Below, in pieces: positions 23,800-32,067 of a DNA stretch of 64,000 nucleotides; the stretch's first letter is position 1; every line of letters starts with the position of its first letter. This DNA comes from an uncultured Roseobacter sp. (GTDB taxonomy: Bacteria; Pseudomonadota; Alphaproteobacteria; Rhodobacterales; Rhodobacteraceae). A model generated the notes under the pieces. The model saw nothing but the letters and a program-made list of their open reading frames with translations. It made no database searches and was not told where the DNA came from. A program made the translations under genes and the position numbers. The DNA lies in NCBI RefSeq assembly GCF_947496515.1, contig NZ_CANMDB010000005.1, positions 154,501 through 218,500 of the forward strand. Direction: 5' to 3'.

Positions 23800-24897
23800 A
23801 TGGCGCAGATCATCATCAAGAACGTCCGCAAGGAGTTCGGTGATTTCACCGCCGTGAAGGAATCGAGCTTCACCATCGAGGACGGCGAATTCTTCATGCT
23901 GCTGGGGCCTTCGGGCTGCGGCAAGACGACGACCCTGCGGATGATCGCGGGGCTCGAACTCCCCACCTCTGGCGAGATCTACCTGGACGGCGAAGAGATC
24001 AGCCAGCGCCCGCCCAGCCAGCGGGACATCGCCTTTGTCTTCCAGATGTTCGCGCTCTACCCGCACATGAATGTCTACAAGAACCTCAGCTACCCGCTGG
24101 TGAGCCAGGGCATGGCCCGCGCCGCCGTCCGCGCCAAGGTCGATGAGGTCGCGCAGATCCTCGGCATTGAAAACATTCTGAAAAAGCCGGTGGGCGGCCT
24201 CTCGGGCGGCGACCGCCAGCGCGTCGCACTGGGCCGCGCCATCGTGCGCGACCCCAAGGCCTTCATGATGGACGAACCCTTGGGCGCGCTCGATGCGGAG
24301 TTTCGCGAACGCATGGCCGAAGAGCTGCGCGCGCTGCATGACCGCATGGGTGCGACGACCGTCTATGTCACCCACGACCAGCTGGAAGCCATGCAGATGG
24401 GCGACAAGATCGTGGTGATGAACAACGCCGTGGTCGAGCAGTTCGGCACCCCGCAGGAAATCTACGACAAGCCTGCAACCATGTTCGTGGCGGATTTCAT
24501 CGGCTCGCCGTCGATGAACTTCCTGCCCTTCGAGGGCGCCGTCGCGGAGGGCGCGCAAACTGTTGATCTGACCGGCAATTCCCTCAGCGTCCCGCGCCAG
24601 AAACAAGGGGCGTCCGGCAAGCTTGTCTTCGGCGTCCGCCCCGAACACGTCAGCCTCAGCGACAGCGGCAATTACCGCGGCGAGGTGCTGGCCAGCGAGT
24701 ACCTGGGCACCACCCAGATCATAACGCTCGACACAGCCAATGGCGAGCTCAAGGCCCGTGTTCCCGCATCCCAGACAGCCACCGTGGGCGAGACTGTGGG
24801 CCTTTCTTTTCAGGGCGATGTCGTTACCCTTTTCGACGCAGCCACCGGCCGCGCGCTGCGCTCGGAACTTAACGAAGGGATCGTTGCCCATGGCTGA
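23800..24897 (+). CDS. Sugar ABC transporter ATPase 1 (MalK/UgpC family)
   Basis: 365 residues. Nucleotide-binding domain: Walker A LGPSGCGKTT, Q loop VFQMFALYPHM, signature LSGGDRQRVALGRAIVRDPK, Walker B AFMMDEPLGALD, H loop VTHDQLEA. A C-terminal TOBE-like regulatory domain (VFGVRPEHVSLSDSGNYRGEV) follows. It powers the permease pair, presumably as a heterodimer with the next ATPase. GCAT-spaced ATG 23800 is used. The last 8 nt overlap the next gene, giving translational coupling and probably 1:1 synthesis. Confidence 0.94.
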   Translation: MAQIIIKNVRKEFGDFTAVKESSFTIEDGEFFMLLGPSGCGKTTTLRMIAGLELPTSGEIYLDGEEISQRPPSQRDIAFVFQMFALYPHMNVYKNLSYPLVSQGMARAAVRAKVDEVAQILGIENILKKPVGGLSGGDRQRVALGRAIVRDPKAFMMDEPLGALDAEFRERMAEELRALHDRMGATTVYVTHDQLEAMQMGDKIVVMNNAVVEQFGTPQEIYDKPATMFVADFIGSPSMNFLPFEGAVAEGAQTVDLTGNSLSVPRQKQGASGKLVFGVRPEHVSLSDSGNYRGEVLASEYLGTTQIITLDTANGELKARVPASQTATVGETVGLSFQGDVVTLFDAATGRALRSELNEGIVAHG

Positions 24898-25885
24898 TGT
24901 CAAGCTCACGAACGTGTCGAAATCCTTCGGCGACACCGCAGCCGTCCACGCCATGGACATGACCATACCCGATGGTGCCTTTGTAGTGCTGCTGGGGCCG
25001 ACGGGGGCTGGCAAGACCACCACGCTGCGCCTGATCGCGGGGCTGGAGACGCTGGATCAGGGCGAGATCAGCATCGGCGGGCGCGTCGTCAACACGGAAA
25101 CCCCAGCCCAACGCGACATCGCCATGGTGTTCCAGCAGTACTCTCTTTATCCGCATCTGACGGTCCGGCAGAACCTTGAATTTCCTTTGAAATCTCCGAT
25201 CCTCAACACACCGAAAGACGAGATCGCCCGCAAGGTGGAGGAAGTCGCAGAGGTGCTCCAGATCACCCGAAAGCTGGACAACAAAGCCACCGAACTCTCA
25301 GGCGGGGAGATGCAGCGGGTCTCTATCGGGCGGGCGCTGGTCCGCGAACCGCAGGTCTATCTGATGGACGAACCACTAAGCTCGCTCGACGCCAAGCTGC
25401 GCACCGATCTGCGGGTGGAGCTCAAACGCATCCAGATGACCCTTGGCGCCACGATCCTCTATGTCACCCACGACCAGATCGAGGCGATGACCATGGCCAC
25501 CCATGTGGGCGTGCTCAACGACGGCAAACTGGTCCAATTCGGCACCCCGCGCGAGATCTACGAGAACCCCAACTCCGTCTATGTGGCCAGCCGCCTCGGT
25601 CAGCCGCGTATCAACATCCTGCCCGCTGACATCTTCGGCACGGCACCAAAGAACGCGCATCACATCGGTTTGCGCCCCGAGCATGTCCAGCAGGGCGAGG
25701 GGCGCGCCGCCCGCATCGACCGGGTCGAACGGCTGGGCGATCACACGCGGCTGCACCTGCATCTGGACGGGCACGACATCATCACGCTCGCCGATCCACA
25801 CGCGGGCTATACCGCTGGTAATGAACTACAAATTGCCCCGCGCGACCCCCTGTGCTTCGACGCCCGAGGCGACCGCATCTACTAA
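24890..25885 (+). CDS. Sugar ABC transporter ATPase 2 (MalK/UgpC family)
   Basis: 331 residues. Walker A LGPTGAGKTT, Q loop VFQQYSLYPHL, signature LSGGEMQRVSIGRALVREPQ, Walker B YLMDEPLSSLD, H loop VTHDQIEAMTM, then a short TOBE domain (HHIGLRPEHVQQGEGRAARIDRV). It is clearly different in sequence from the first ATPase, so this is not a recent tandem duplication. Paired unequal ATPases in one importer operon are known from GlpS/GlpT of the rhizobial glycerol transporter. Start ATG 24890 overlaps the stop of the first ATPase gene. Confidence 0.93.
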   Translation: MADVKLTNVSKSFGDTAAVHAMDMTIPDGAFVVLLGPTGAGKTTTLRLIAGLETLDQGEISIGGRVVNTETPAQRDIAMVFQQYSLYPHLTVRQNLEFPLKSPILNTPKDEIARKVEEVAEVLQITRKLDNKATELSGGEMQRVSIGRALVREPQVYLMDEPLSSLDAKLRTDLRVELKRIQMTLGATILYVTHDQIEAMTMATHVGVLNDGKLVQFGTPREIYENPNSVYVASRLGQPRINILPADIFGTAPKNAHHIGLRPEHVQQGEGRAARIDRVERLGDHTRLHLHLDGHDIITLADPHAGYTAGNELQIAPRDPLCFDARGDRIY

Positions 25886-25898
25886 AGAGGAGACCGCA

Positions 25899-27527
25899 AT
25901 GGCGCAGTTTATCAACGACAAGGAGACACTGGTCACCGATGCGATCGACGGGCTTCTGGCGACCGCCCCCGTGCCGCTGACCCGGCTCGATGGCTACCCG
26001 CATATCAAGGTCGTCTGCCGCGGTGACTGGGACAAGTCAAAGGTGGCGTTGATCTCCGGTGGCGGCTCGGGGCACGAGCCCGCGCACGCCGGGTTCGTGG
26101 GTGAGGGCATGCTGACGGCCGCGGTTTGCGGCGAGGTCTTCGCCTCCCCGTCCGTCGATGCGGTGCTGGCGGGCATCCTCGCCGTCACCGGCGAGGCGGG
26201 ATGTCTGCTCATCGTCAAGAACTACACCGGGGACCGGCTGAACTTCGGCCTCGCAGCGGAACGCGCGCGCGCCTTCGGTCTCAAGGTCGCCATGGTGATC
26301 GTGGATGACGACATCGCGCTGCCCGATCTGCCGCAGGCGCGCGGGGTGGCGGGCACGCTCTTTGTGCACAAGGTCGCAGGTGCAATGGCCGAGGACGGCG
26401 CGGACCTCGCCGCCATCGCCGCTACCGCAGAGACGCTGGTGGGCGACATGGCCTCCATCGGCAAATCGCTCGATACCTGCACGGTCCCGGGATCCGCCAA
26501 GGAAGACCGCATCGCCTTTGGCAAAGCCGAACTGGGCCTGGGCATCCACGGCGAGGCGGGCGTCGAGCAGGTGTCCTTCGAAGGTGCCGCGCGGGCCATG
26601 GATATGGTGCTCGACAAGCTGCTGCCGCACATGGGCGCGCCCGGCTATGTGGCCCTGCTGAACAATCTTGGCAGCACGACGCCGCTGGAAATGGCAGTGC
26701 TGGCGCAGGCGCTGACCAACTCGCCCAAGGCCGGGAAACTACGCGCGGTGATCGGGCCTGCACCGATGATGACCTCGCTGGATATGCACGGGTTTTCGGT
26801 TTCTGTCCTGCCGCTGACTGATGAGACAGAGGCGGCATTGGCGCGCCCGGTGCCGCTGCCTGCGTGGCCGGGGCTGGTCAAGGTGCAGACGCCTGAGGTC
26901 AAACCCCTGCCCGATGGGCTCAGCCCCATTCAACCTATCCCCTCGCCCAACCCCGAAACCCGCGAGGTGATTGAGGCCTGCTGCGATCTGCTCATCGCGG
27001 CGGAAAAAGACCTCAACACGCTCGATGCCAAGTCGGGTGATGGCGATACCGGCAGCACGCTGGCCACGGCCGCGCGCGCGTTGAAGGGGGCGCTCGACCG
27101 GCTTCCGCTGGCGGATCTGACCCAGCTCTTCCGCGCGGTCAGCAACGAATTGAGCCAGACCATGGGGGGATCCTCCGGCGTCATCCTCGCGATCTTTTTC
27201 GGGGCCGCCGGGGACGCCTGTGCCAGCGGCCATCCAACGGATCAGGCGCTGCGCGCAGGCCTCGCCCGGATCAGCGAAGTGGGCGGGGCGGCCCGTGGCG
27301 ACCGCACCATGATTGACGCTCTGGAACCCGCCCTTGAGGCATTGCCCGACGGTCTGGCTGCTGCGGCACAGGCCGCCCGCGCCGGCGCCGACGCCACGGC
27401 TCAGATGGGCAGGGCCAAGGCGGGCCGCGCCTCCTACGTGCCGGAGGAAAACCTCATCGGGCATAATGATCCCGGTGCCGAAGCGGTCGCGCGGCTCTTT
27501 GAGGGTTTCGCGCCGGGCACGGCCTAG
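25899..27527 (+). CDS. Dihydroxyacetone kinase-family protein (DhaK-DhaL fusion, ATP type)
   Basis: 542 residues. The N-terminal DhaK domain (about 1-330) has LISGGGSGHEPAHAGFVG, EVFASPSVDAVLAGI, NYTGDRLNFGLAAERA and LGIHGEAGVEQ, whose His forms the hemiaminal with the substrate carbonyl. The C-terminal DhaL domain (about 360-540) has SGDGDTGSTLA, GGSSGVILAIFF and GRASYVPEENLIGHNDPGA for ATP. So it is a complete single-chain ATP-dependent kinase of dihydroxyacetone, or of related keto-sugars such as erythrulose. ATG 25899 follows AAAGAGGAGA; the longer open frame upstream is inside ATPase 2. Next to a transporter and isomerase it most likely phosphorylates the imported sugar or a breakdown product. 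Confidence 0.92.
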   Translation: MAQFINDKETLVTDAIDGLLATAPVPLTRLDGYPHIKVVCRGDWDKSKVALISGGGSGHEPAHAGFVGEGMLTAAVCGEVFASPSVDAVLAGILAVTGEAGCLLIVKNYTGDRLNFGLAAERARAFGLKVAMVIVDDDIALPDLPQARGVAGTLFVHKVAGAMAEDGADLAAIAATAETLVGDMASIGKSLDTCTVPGSAKEDRIAFGKAELGLGIHGEAGVEQVSFEGAARAMDMVLDKLLPHMGAPGYVALLNNLGSTTPLEMAVLAQALTNSPKAGKLRAVIGPAPMMTSLDMHGFSVSVLPLTDETEAALARPVPLPAWPGLVKVQTPEVKPLPDGLSPIQPIPSPNPETREVIEACCDLLIAAEKDLNTLDAKSGDGDTGSTLATAARALKGALDRLPLADLTQLFRAVSNELSQTMGGSSGVILAIFFGAAGDACASGHPTDQALRAGLARISEVGGAARGDRTMIDALEPALEALPDGLAAAAQAARAGADATAQMGRAKAGRASYVPEENLIGHNDPGAEAVARLFEGFAPGTA

Positions 27528-27533
27528 GGCGGT

Positions 27534-28610
27534 ATGGGCACACCCGATGACCCTCCTGCGAACCCCACGGTGAATGACATCGCCCGGGTTGCCCGCGTCA
27601 GCCTCGCCACGGTGGACAGGGTTCTGAACGCGCGGCCCGGTGTGCGCCAGATCACGGTGGAGCGGGTGCATCAGGCCATCGCGGAGCTGGGGTACGTGCG
27701 CGATACTGCCGCGGCCAATCTGGCCCGCGGACGGACCTACCGGTTCTTGTTTCTGCTGCCTGCCGCGCGCAATGAGTTCATTGATCTGATCGAGCGAGAG
27801 GTCTCCGATCTGGCTGCCGGGCTCAAACGCGACCGGACCCAGATCACCTGTCAGCGGGTGCCCGCCTTTGACCCCATGGCACTGGCTGACGCGGTGGGCG
27901 CGCTGGATGCAACCGCGCTGGAGGGGGTGGCGATCTTTGGCCCCGAGACGCCATCGGTGCGTGACAGCATCGCGCGGCTGAATGCGCAGGGCGTTGCCGT
28001 GATTTCACTGATCTCAGACATCCCCAGTTCCGGGCGCACGGCCTATGTGGGCATCGACAATATCGCGGCAGGGCGCACAGCTGCTCAGCTGATGGGCCGG
28101 TTTCTCGGTCCGGCAGAAGGGGCCGTTCTGGTGATCACCGGTTCCATGCTGGCACGCGATCATCTGGAGCGGCGGCTGGGATTTGACGAGGTGATGGCCC
28201 GGGATTTTCCGCATCTGAAGGTGCGCGCCTCTGTGGAGGGGCGCGATGACCCTGATCTGATTGCACGGCTGCTGCCACATGCCATGGGGGCCGAAGGCGA
28301 GATCTGCGGCATCTACGCCTCTGCTGCCGGAAACGCCGGGCTGCTGCAGCATCTGGAGCGCAATCCGCCCCTGCGCGCGCCCGTCATCATCGCCCATGAG
28401 TTGACGCCGCTGTCACGCGCGGCGCTCACCGCCGGGGTGTTCGACGCGGTGATCAGTCAGGATGCGGGCCATCTGGTGCGCAGCGCCGTGCGCATCATGC
28501 GCGCGGACTGTGACCAAAGCCCGATCAACCTCGCTCAGGAACGCATTCGCACGGACATCTATCTGAAAGAAAACCTGCCGCCCGAAACAGGGCTTTTGAA
28601 AGGAGCATGA
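27534..28610 (+). CDS. LacI-family transcriptional regulator
   Basis: 358 residues. The helix-turn-helix is at residues about 12-40 (TVNDIARVARVSLATVDRVLNAR), followed by a hinge helix (TAAANLARGRTYRF) and a periplasmic-binding-protein-like sensor domain (VAIFGPETPSVRDSI, TAYVGIDNIAAGRTAAQLMG, DAVISQDAGHLVRSAV). The sensor resembles sugar-responsive members. It begins 6 nt after the kinase stop and ends 1 nt before the next ATG, so it is made from the operon it presumably controls, which implies autoregulation. The palindrome at 19854-19869 is the best candidate operator. Confidence 0.93.
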   Translation: MGTPDDPPANPTVNDIARVARVSLATVDRVLNARPGVRQITVERVHQAIAELGYVRDTAAANLARGRTYRFLFLLPAARNEFIDLIEREVSDLAAGLKRDRTQITCQRVPAFDPMALADAVGALDATALEGVAIFGPETPSVRDSIARLNAQGVAVISLISDIPSSGRTAYVGIDNIAAGRTAAQLMGRFLGPAEGAVLVITGSMLARDHLERRLGFDEVMARDFPHLKVRASVEGRDDPDLIARLLPHAMGAEGEICGIYASAAGNAGLLQHLERNPPLRAPVIIAHELTPLSRAALTAGVFDAVISQDAGHLVRSAVRIMRADCDQSPINLAQERIRTDIYLKENLPPETGLLKGA

Positions 28611-28611
28611 G

Positions 28612-29667
28612 ATGAAAACGATGAAGGGACCGGCGCTGTTTCTGGCCCAGTTCGCGGGCGACGATGCGCCGTTCGACAGCTGGGACGGCATCACCAAATG
28701 GGCCGCCGCCTGTGGCTACAAGGGTGTTCAGGTCCCAAGCTGGGACGCGCGCCTGTTCGATCTGGCGACCGCTGCCCAGAGCAAGACCTATTGTGACGAC
28801 TTCAAAGGGCAGGCGGCGGCCAATGGCGTGGAGGTGACCGAGCTTTCGACCCATCTGCAGGGCCAGCTGGTCGCAGTGCATCCGGCCTATGACACCGCCT
28901 TTGACGGCTTTGCCGCGCCTGAGGTGCATGGGGATCCCAAAGCGCGGCAGGCCTGGGCCGTGGAGCAGGTCAAGATGGCCATCAGCGCCTCTGCCAATCT
29001 GGGATTGAGCGATCACGCCTCCTTTTCCGGCGCGCTGGCCTGGCCTTATCTTTACCCCTGGCCGCAGCGGCCCGCGGGATTGGTGGAGACAGCCTTTGAT
29101 GAGCTGGCCAAGCGCTGGCGGCCGATCCTGGATCATGCGGACGAGAAAGGTGTGAACATCTGCTACGAGATCCACCCCGGAGAGGACCTACACGACGGGG
29201 TGACCTTCGAGATGTTTCTGGAGCGCGTGGACAACCATCCGCGCTGCAACATGCTCTATGACCCGTCGCATTTCGTGCTGCAGTGCCTTGATTATCTCGA
29301 TCACATCGACATCTACGGCGAGTGGATCAAGATGTTTCACGTCAAGGATGCGGAGTTCAATCCGACCGGTCGGCAGGGGGTCTACGGTGGGTATCAGCCG
29401 TGGGTTGACCGGGCCGGGCGCTTTCGCAGTCTGGGGGACGGGCAAGTAGACTTCGGCGCGGTCTTCTCCAAGCTGGCGGCGCTGGATTTTGACGGCTGGG
29501 CCGTGGTGGAGTGGGAGTGCTGTCTGAAACACCCCGAAGATGGGGCGCGCGAGGGAGCCGCCTTTGTGCGCGATCACATCATTCGGGTGACCGAACGGGC
29601 CTTTGATGATTTCGCAGATGGCGGCACGGATGACGCGGCCAACCGGCGGATGCTCGGGATCGACTGA
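28612..29667 (+). CDS. Sugar phosphate isomerase/epimerase-type TIM barrel
   Basis: 351 residues of the xylose-isomerase-like/AP-endonuclease-2 fold. The metal-binding pattern is intact: CYEIHPGEDLHD (Glu), MLYDPSHF (Asp, His), MFHVKDAEF (His, Asp) and WAVVEWECC (Glu). Relatives paired with Gfo/Idh dehydrogenases act as isomerases or epimerases on sugars, or on 3-keto glycosides. Substrate cannot be told from the sequence. Start ATG 28612 lies one base after the LacI stop with AAGGAG upstream. A copy of the dispersed repeat sits between this gene and the oxidoreductase. Confidence 0.88.
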   Translation: MKTMKGPALFLAQFAGDDAPFDSWDGITKWAAACGYKGVQVPSWDARLFDLATAAQSKTYCDDFKGQAAANGVEVTELSTHLQGQLVAVHPAYDTAFDGFAAPEVHGDPKARQAWAVEQVKMAISASANLGLSDHASFSGALAWPYLYPWPQRPAGLVETAFDELAKRWRPILDHADEKGVNICYEIHPGEDLHDGVTFEMFLERVDNHPRCNMLYDPSHFVLQCLDYLDHIDIYGEWIKMFHVKDAEFNPTGRQGVYGGYQPWVDRAGRFRSLGDGQVDFGAVFSKLAALDFDGWAVVEWECCLKHPEDGAREGAAFVRDHIIRVTERAFDDFADGGTDDAANRRMLGID

Positions 29668-29703
29668 TCTGTCCGCAAGGCAGCGCGGGATGGCTGATCT
29701 GCG

Positions 29704-29739
29704 CCTCCGGCGGGAGTTTTTTTGGCAAGATGAAAGAGC
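29704..29739 (+). repeat. Dispersed ~36-nt intergenic element, copy C
   Basis: CTCCGGCGGGAG, TTTTTTTGGCAAGATG, AAAGAGC on the plus strand, between the isomerase and oxidoreductase genes of the catabolic cluster. It contains a run of seven T after a GC-rich half, so it might also weakly terminate transcription. Confidence 0.7.
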
Positions 29740-29761
29740 GCGGTGGCGCAGGAGGAATGAG

Positions 29762-30895
29762 ATGGCACAGAGGATCAGGCTGGGGATGGTGGGCGGCGGC
29801 AATGACGCCTTTATCGGGGCAGTACACCGGATTGCGGCGCGGCTCGATGACCGCTATGAGCTGGTGGCAGGGGCGTTATCCTCCACGCCGGAGCGGGCGC
29901 GGGCGTCGGGAGAAGCGCTTGGCTTGCCGCGCGTCTACGATGATTTCAAATCGATGGCTGTCCGCGAGGCGCGGCTGAAAGAGGGCATCGAAGCCGTGGC
30001 CATCGTCACGCCCAATCACATGCATTTTGCCGCAGCGCGGGAGTTCCTCAAGCGCGGTATTCACGTGATCTGCGACAAGCCGCTGACCTCGACCATGGCG
30101 GAGGCCCGCAAAATGGCCAAAGCGGTCGAGGCGAGTGCTGCAAAATTCTTTTTGACGCACAACTATACCGGCTACCCGATGGTCCGGCAGGCGCGCGAAA
30201 TGGTGGCACAGGGCGAGCTGGGCGAGATCCGCGTGGTGCAGGTGGAGTATCCGCAGGACTGGCTGACGCGGCACGAGGACTTCAAGCAGGCCGAGTGGCG
30301 GACCGATCCTGCGCGATCGGGCGCAGGCGGCTCCACAGGGGACATTGGCACCCATGCGCATCATCTGGCCTGCTTCGTAAGCGGGTTGCGGGTCGAGAGC
30401 CTTGCGGCGGATCTGCAGTCCTTTGTTCCGGGGCGGGCACTGGATGACAATGCCCATGTGATGTTGCGGTTTGAGGGGGGTGCGCGCGGGATGCTCTGGT
30501 GCAGTCAGGTCGCACCCGGCAACGAGAACGCGCTGCGTCTGCGCATCTACGGCGAGGCAGGCGGTCTGGAATGGGCGCAGGAGCAACCCAACCATCTGTG
30601 GCATAAGCCTTACGGCGCGCCAAAGCGGTTGATCACGCGCAATGGTGCAGGCGCAGGCGAGGCTGCGGCACGGGTCAGCAGGGTACCGCCCGGGCATCCC
30701 GAGGGCTATCTGGAAGGCTTCGCCAACCTCTATACCGAAGCGGCGGAGAAGATCATCGCGCATCGCGACGGGGTGGATGCTGCGCCAGAGGTCACCTGCC
30801 CGGGGATCGAGGACGGCTTGCGCGGTATGGAGTTTGTTAATGCCTGTGTCCGGTCCTCGGCGCGCAACGCCGCATGGGTCACGCTGCCCGACTGA
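29762..30895 (+). CDS. Gfo/Idh/MocA-family NAD(P)-dependent oxidoreductase
   Basis: 377 residues. The N-terminal Rossmann fold has [16 protein letters not shown]; the family lysine motif is ICDKPLTS; the substrate-domain motif is [16 protein letters not shown] with the catalytic histidine. Such enzymes oxidise a hydroxyl of a sugar, inositol or glycoside, often making a 3-keto or lactone intermediate for a partner TIM-barrel enzyme, which here is the gene just upstream. Start ATG 29762 ([10 protein letters not shown]) is preceded by GGAGGAATGAG; the longer open frame contains the dispersed repeat and is rejected. It is the last gene of the cluster. Confidence 0.93.
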   Translation: MAQRIRLGMVGGGNDAFIGAVHRIAARLDDRYELVAGALSSTPERARASGEALGLPRVYDDFKSMAVREARLKEGIEAVAIVTPNHMHFAAAREFLKRGIHVICDKPLTSTMAEARKMAKAVEASAAKFFLTHNYTGYPMVRQAREMVAQGELGEIRVVQVEYPQDWLTRHEDFKQAEWRTDPARSGAGGSTGDIGTHAHHLACFVSGLRVESLAADLQSFVPGRALDDNAHVMLRFEGGARGMLWCSQVAPGNENALRLRIYGEAGGLEWAQEQPNHLWHKPYGAPKRLITRNGAGAGEAAARVSRVPPGHPEGYLEGFANLYTEAAEKIIAHRDGVDAAPEVTCPGIEDGLRGMEFVNACVRSSARNAAWVTLPD

Positions 30896-31236
30896 CGCGC
30901 GGCCAGCGGGCCTTTGAGATTAAATGACAGCTTGCCTCTGTGCCAACGCTCTGGCGCGCGGTTCGTGCTGGAGCGCGTGGCTGGCGTACCGTGGTGCGGG
31001 TGCAGCGCTTTTCGCTGCAGCGCAACAGAGTGTTGATGGACTGTCACAAGCGGTAGCCGCGCCGGGAACGTCTCCCTTATTTTTCAACAGTATCAGATGG
31101 CTAGGCACTTTTCACATGCGGTGATCCAAGGGCGGGAACTGATCTCGGAACAATGTGAGACAAACCGAGGATGATCTGGAAAGGTTCGCGAAAGCTTTTG
31201 CCTGCATTTTGCCGGCAACGGTTTTTGAGAGGTAAA
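30896..31236. other. 341-nt gene-free gap before the PAS protein
   Basis: No coding frame is convincing. There is a 6-bp hairpin GCAGCG-ctttt-CGCTGC at 31002-31018, a T-rich stretch (ccttatttttcaacag, about 31074-31089), and the palindrome TTGCCGGCAA at 31209-31218 just before the next ribosome site. It separates the sugar cluster from the PAS gene and must hold that gene's promoter. Confidence 0.5.
31209..31218. promoter_or_regulatory. Perfect 10-bp palindrome before the PAS gene
   Basis: TTGCCGGCAA, 19 nt before the ATG at 31237 and just upstream of GAGAGG. The position could allow a bound protein to block transcription or translation. No regulator is identified. Confidence 0.3.
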
Positions 31237-31923
31237 ATGTTACAAGTCATCCCTGCGAACCAGCTTTCGGACCTGTTTGATCAGTTTTCCGTCCCCATGT
31301 TCGCGGTTGAAAGACCGAGTGCGGAGGCCGCGTTCAGGCTTGTCTGCATCAACCGCGCCCACGCCGAGGCAACGGGTCTCAACCCGGGTGGTCTTGGAAA
31401 CAAGGCGTGTCATGATCTGCTCCCGCGGGGTGAGGCTAATGTCGTCGGCCGTCACATCCGCAGTTGCGCTGAAACAAGGCGTGAAGTGCGCTTTCGTGAA
31501 ACGCTCAGCTGGCCAAAGGGTCCGCAGGTCTGGGACACGGTGCTTCAGCACGTCTTGCTGGACACCGGGGCGGACCGCGTTGTCGGCACCGGCCTGCAGA
31601 TATCCGCACCTGACCGGCTGGGCAGCACTGCGACGCTTGAAGATGTGCGCTTTTATTCGGCGCTGGCGGACATGCAACTCCACAATCTGGTGGCACTTTT
31701 CGACGCTGCAAAAGATCAGGAGATCTTTCGTCGTGACAACGAAGACCGCACACAGCGGTTAAGCGGCGCCTGCCGGTCTGCCCTGCGATCGGTTGAAGAC
31801 ATTCGCAACGTCCTGGATCGAGATCAATCCGAGCAATCACCAAAGCAGATGACGGGTCATGGACGAGAACAGCATGTCAAGAGCGGTGTGGTACGCGCAA
31901 TCTGCGATGTGGCTGCCCGCTGA
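31237..31923 (+). CDS. PAS-domain protein without an output domain
   Basis: 228 residues. A PAS-like sensor occupies about residues 10-125 (LFDQFSVPMFAVERPSAEAAFRLVCINRAHAEATGL ... CHDLLPRGEA ... VWDTVLQHVLL ... VVGTGLQIS). The rest is charged and probably helical (DQEIFRRDNEDRTQRLSGACRSALRSVEDIRNVLDRD) with no HisKA, GGDEF, HTH or other effector. The frame is open from 31171, but ATG 31237 follows GAGAGGTAAA. It is bordered by AT-rich non-coding DNA on both sides and is probably monocistronic. It could be a small-molecule sensor acting through a partner elsewhere. The function is not known. Confidence 0.7.
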   Translation: MLQVIPANQLSDLFDQFSVPMFAVERPSAEAAFRLVCINRAHAEATGLNPGGLGNKACHDLLPRGEANVVGRHIRSCAETRREVRFRETLSWPKGPQVWDTVLQHVLLDTGADRVVGTGLQISAPDRLGSTATLEDVRFYSALADMQLHNLVALFDAAKDQEIFRRDNEDRTQRLSGACRSALRSVEDIRNVLDRDQSEQSPKQMTGHGREQHVKSGVVRAICDVAAR

Positions 31924-31968
31924 AAGCGTTACAATATTAGGTAGCCTGATTACATATCGTAACGTTTC
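31922..31968. promoter_or_regulatory. Inverted repeat in the paaA promoter region
   Basis: GAAAgCGTTAC (31922-31932) and GTAACGTTTC (31959-31968) are inverted copies with one extra base, separated by 26 nt of AT-rich DNA, about 100 nt before paaA. The first arm overlaps the stop codon of the PAS gene. A two-half-site operator for the PaaX-type repressor encoded at the end of the operon is plausible but unproven. Confidence 0.4.
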
Positions 31969-32067
31969 TATTGAAGCGTTTGGTTCTTTGCCGTAGAAAA
32001 GAAGATGGCAACGCACCTCCAATTGCGGGGTGTGTCTTGACCATCCGGTATCAAAAGGACTGCAGCG

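Noticed and set aside
25503-25898. Upstream extension of the kinase frame inside the second ATPase gene
   Set aside because: Reads antiphase to a conserved ATPase; the kinase family begins at MAQFINDK with a strong ribosome site.
30924-31124. 66-codon plus-strand ORF before the PAS gene
   Set aside because: No ribosome site, low-complexity Ala/Ser composition, covers a hairpin; treated as non-coding.
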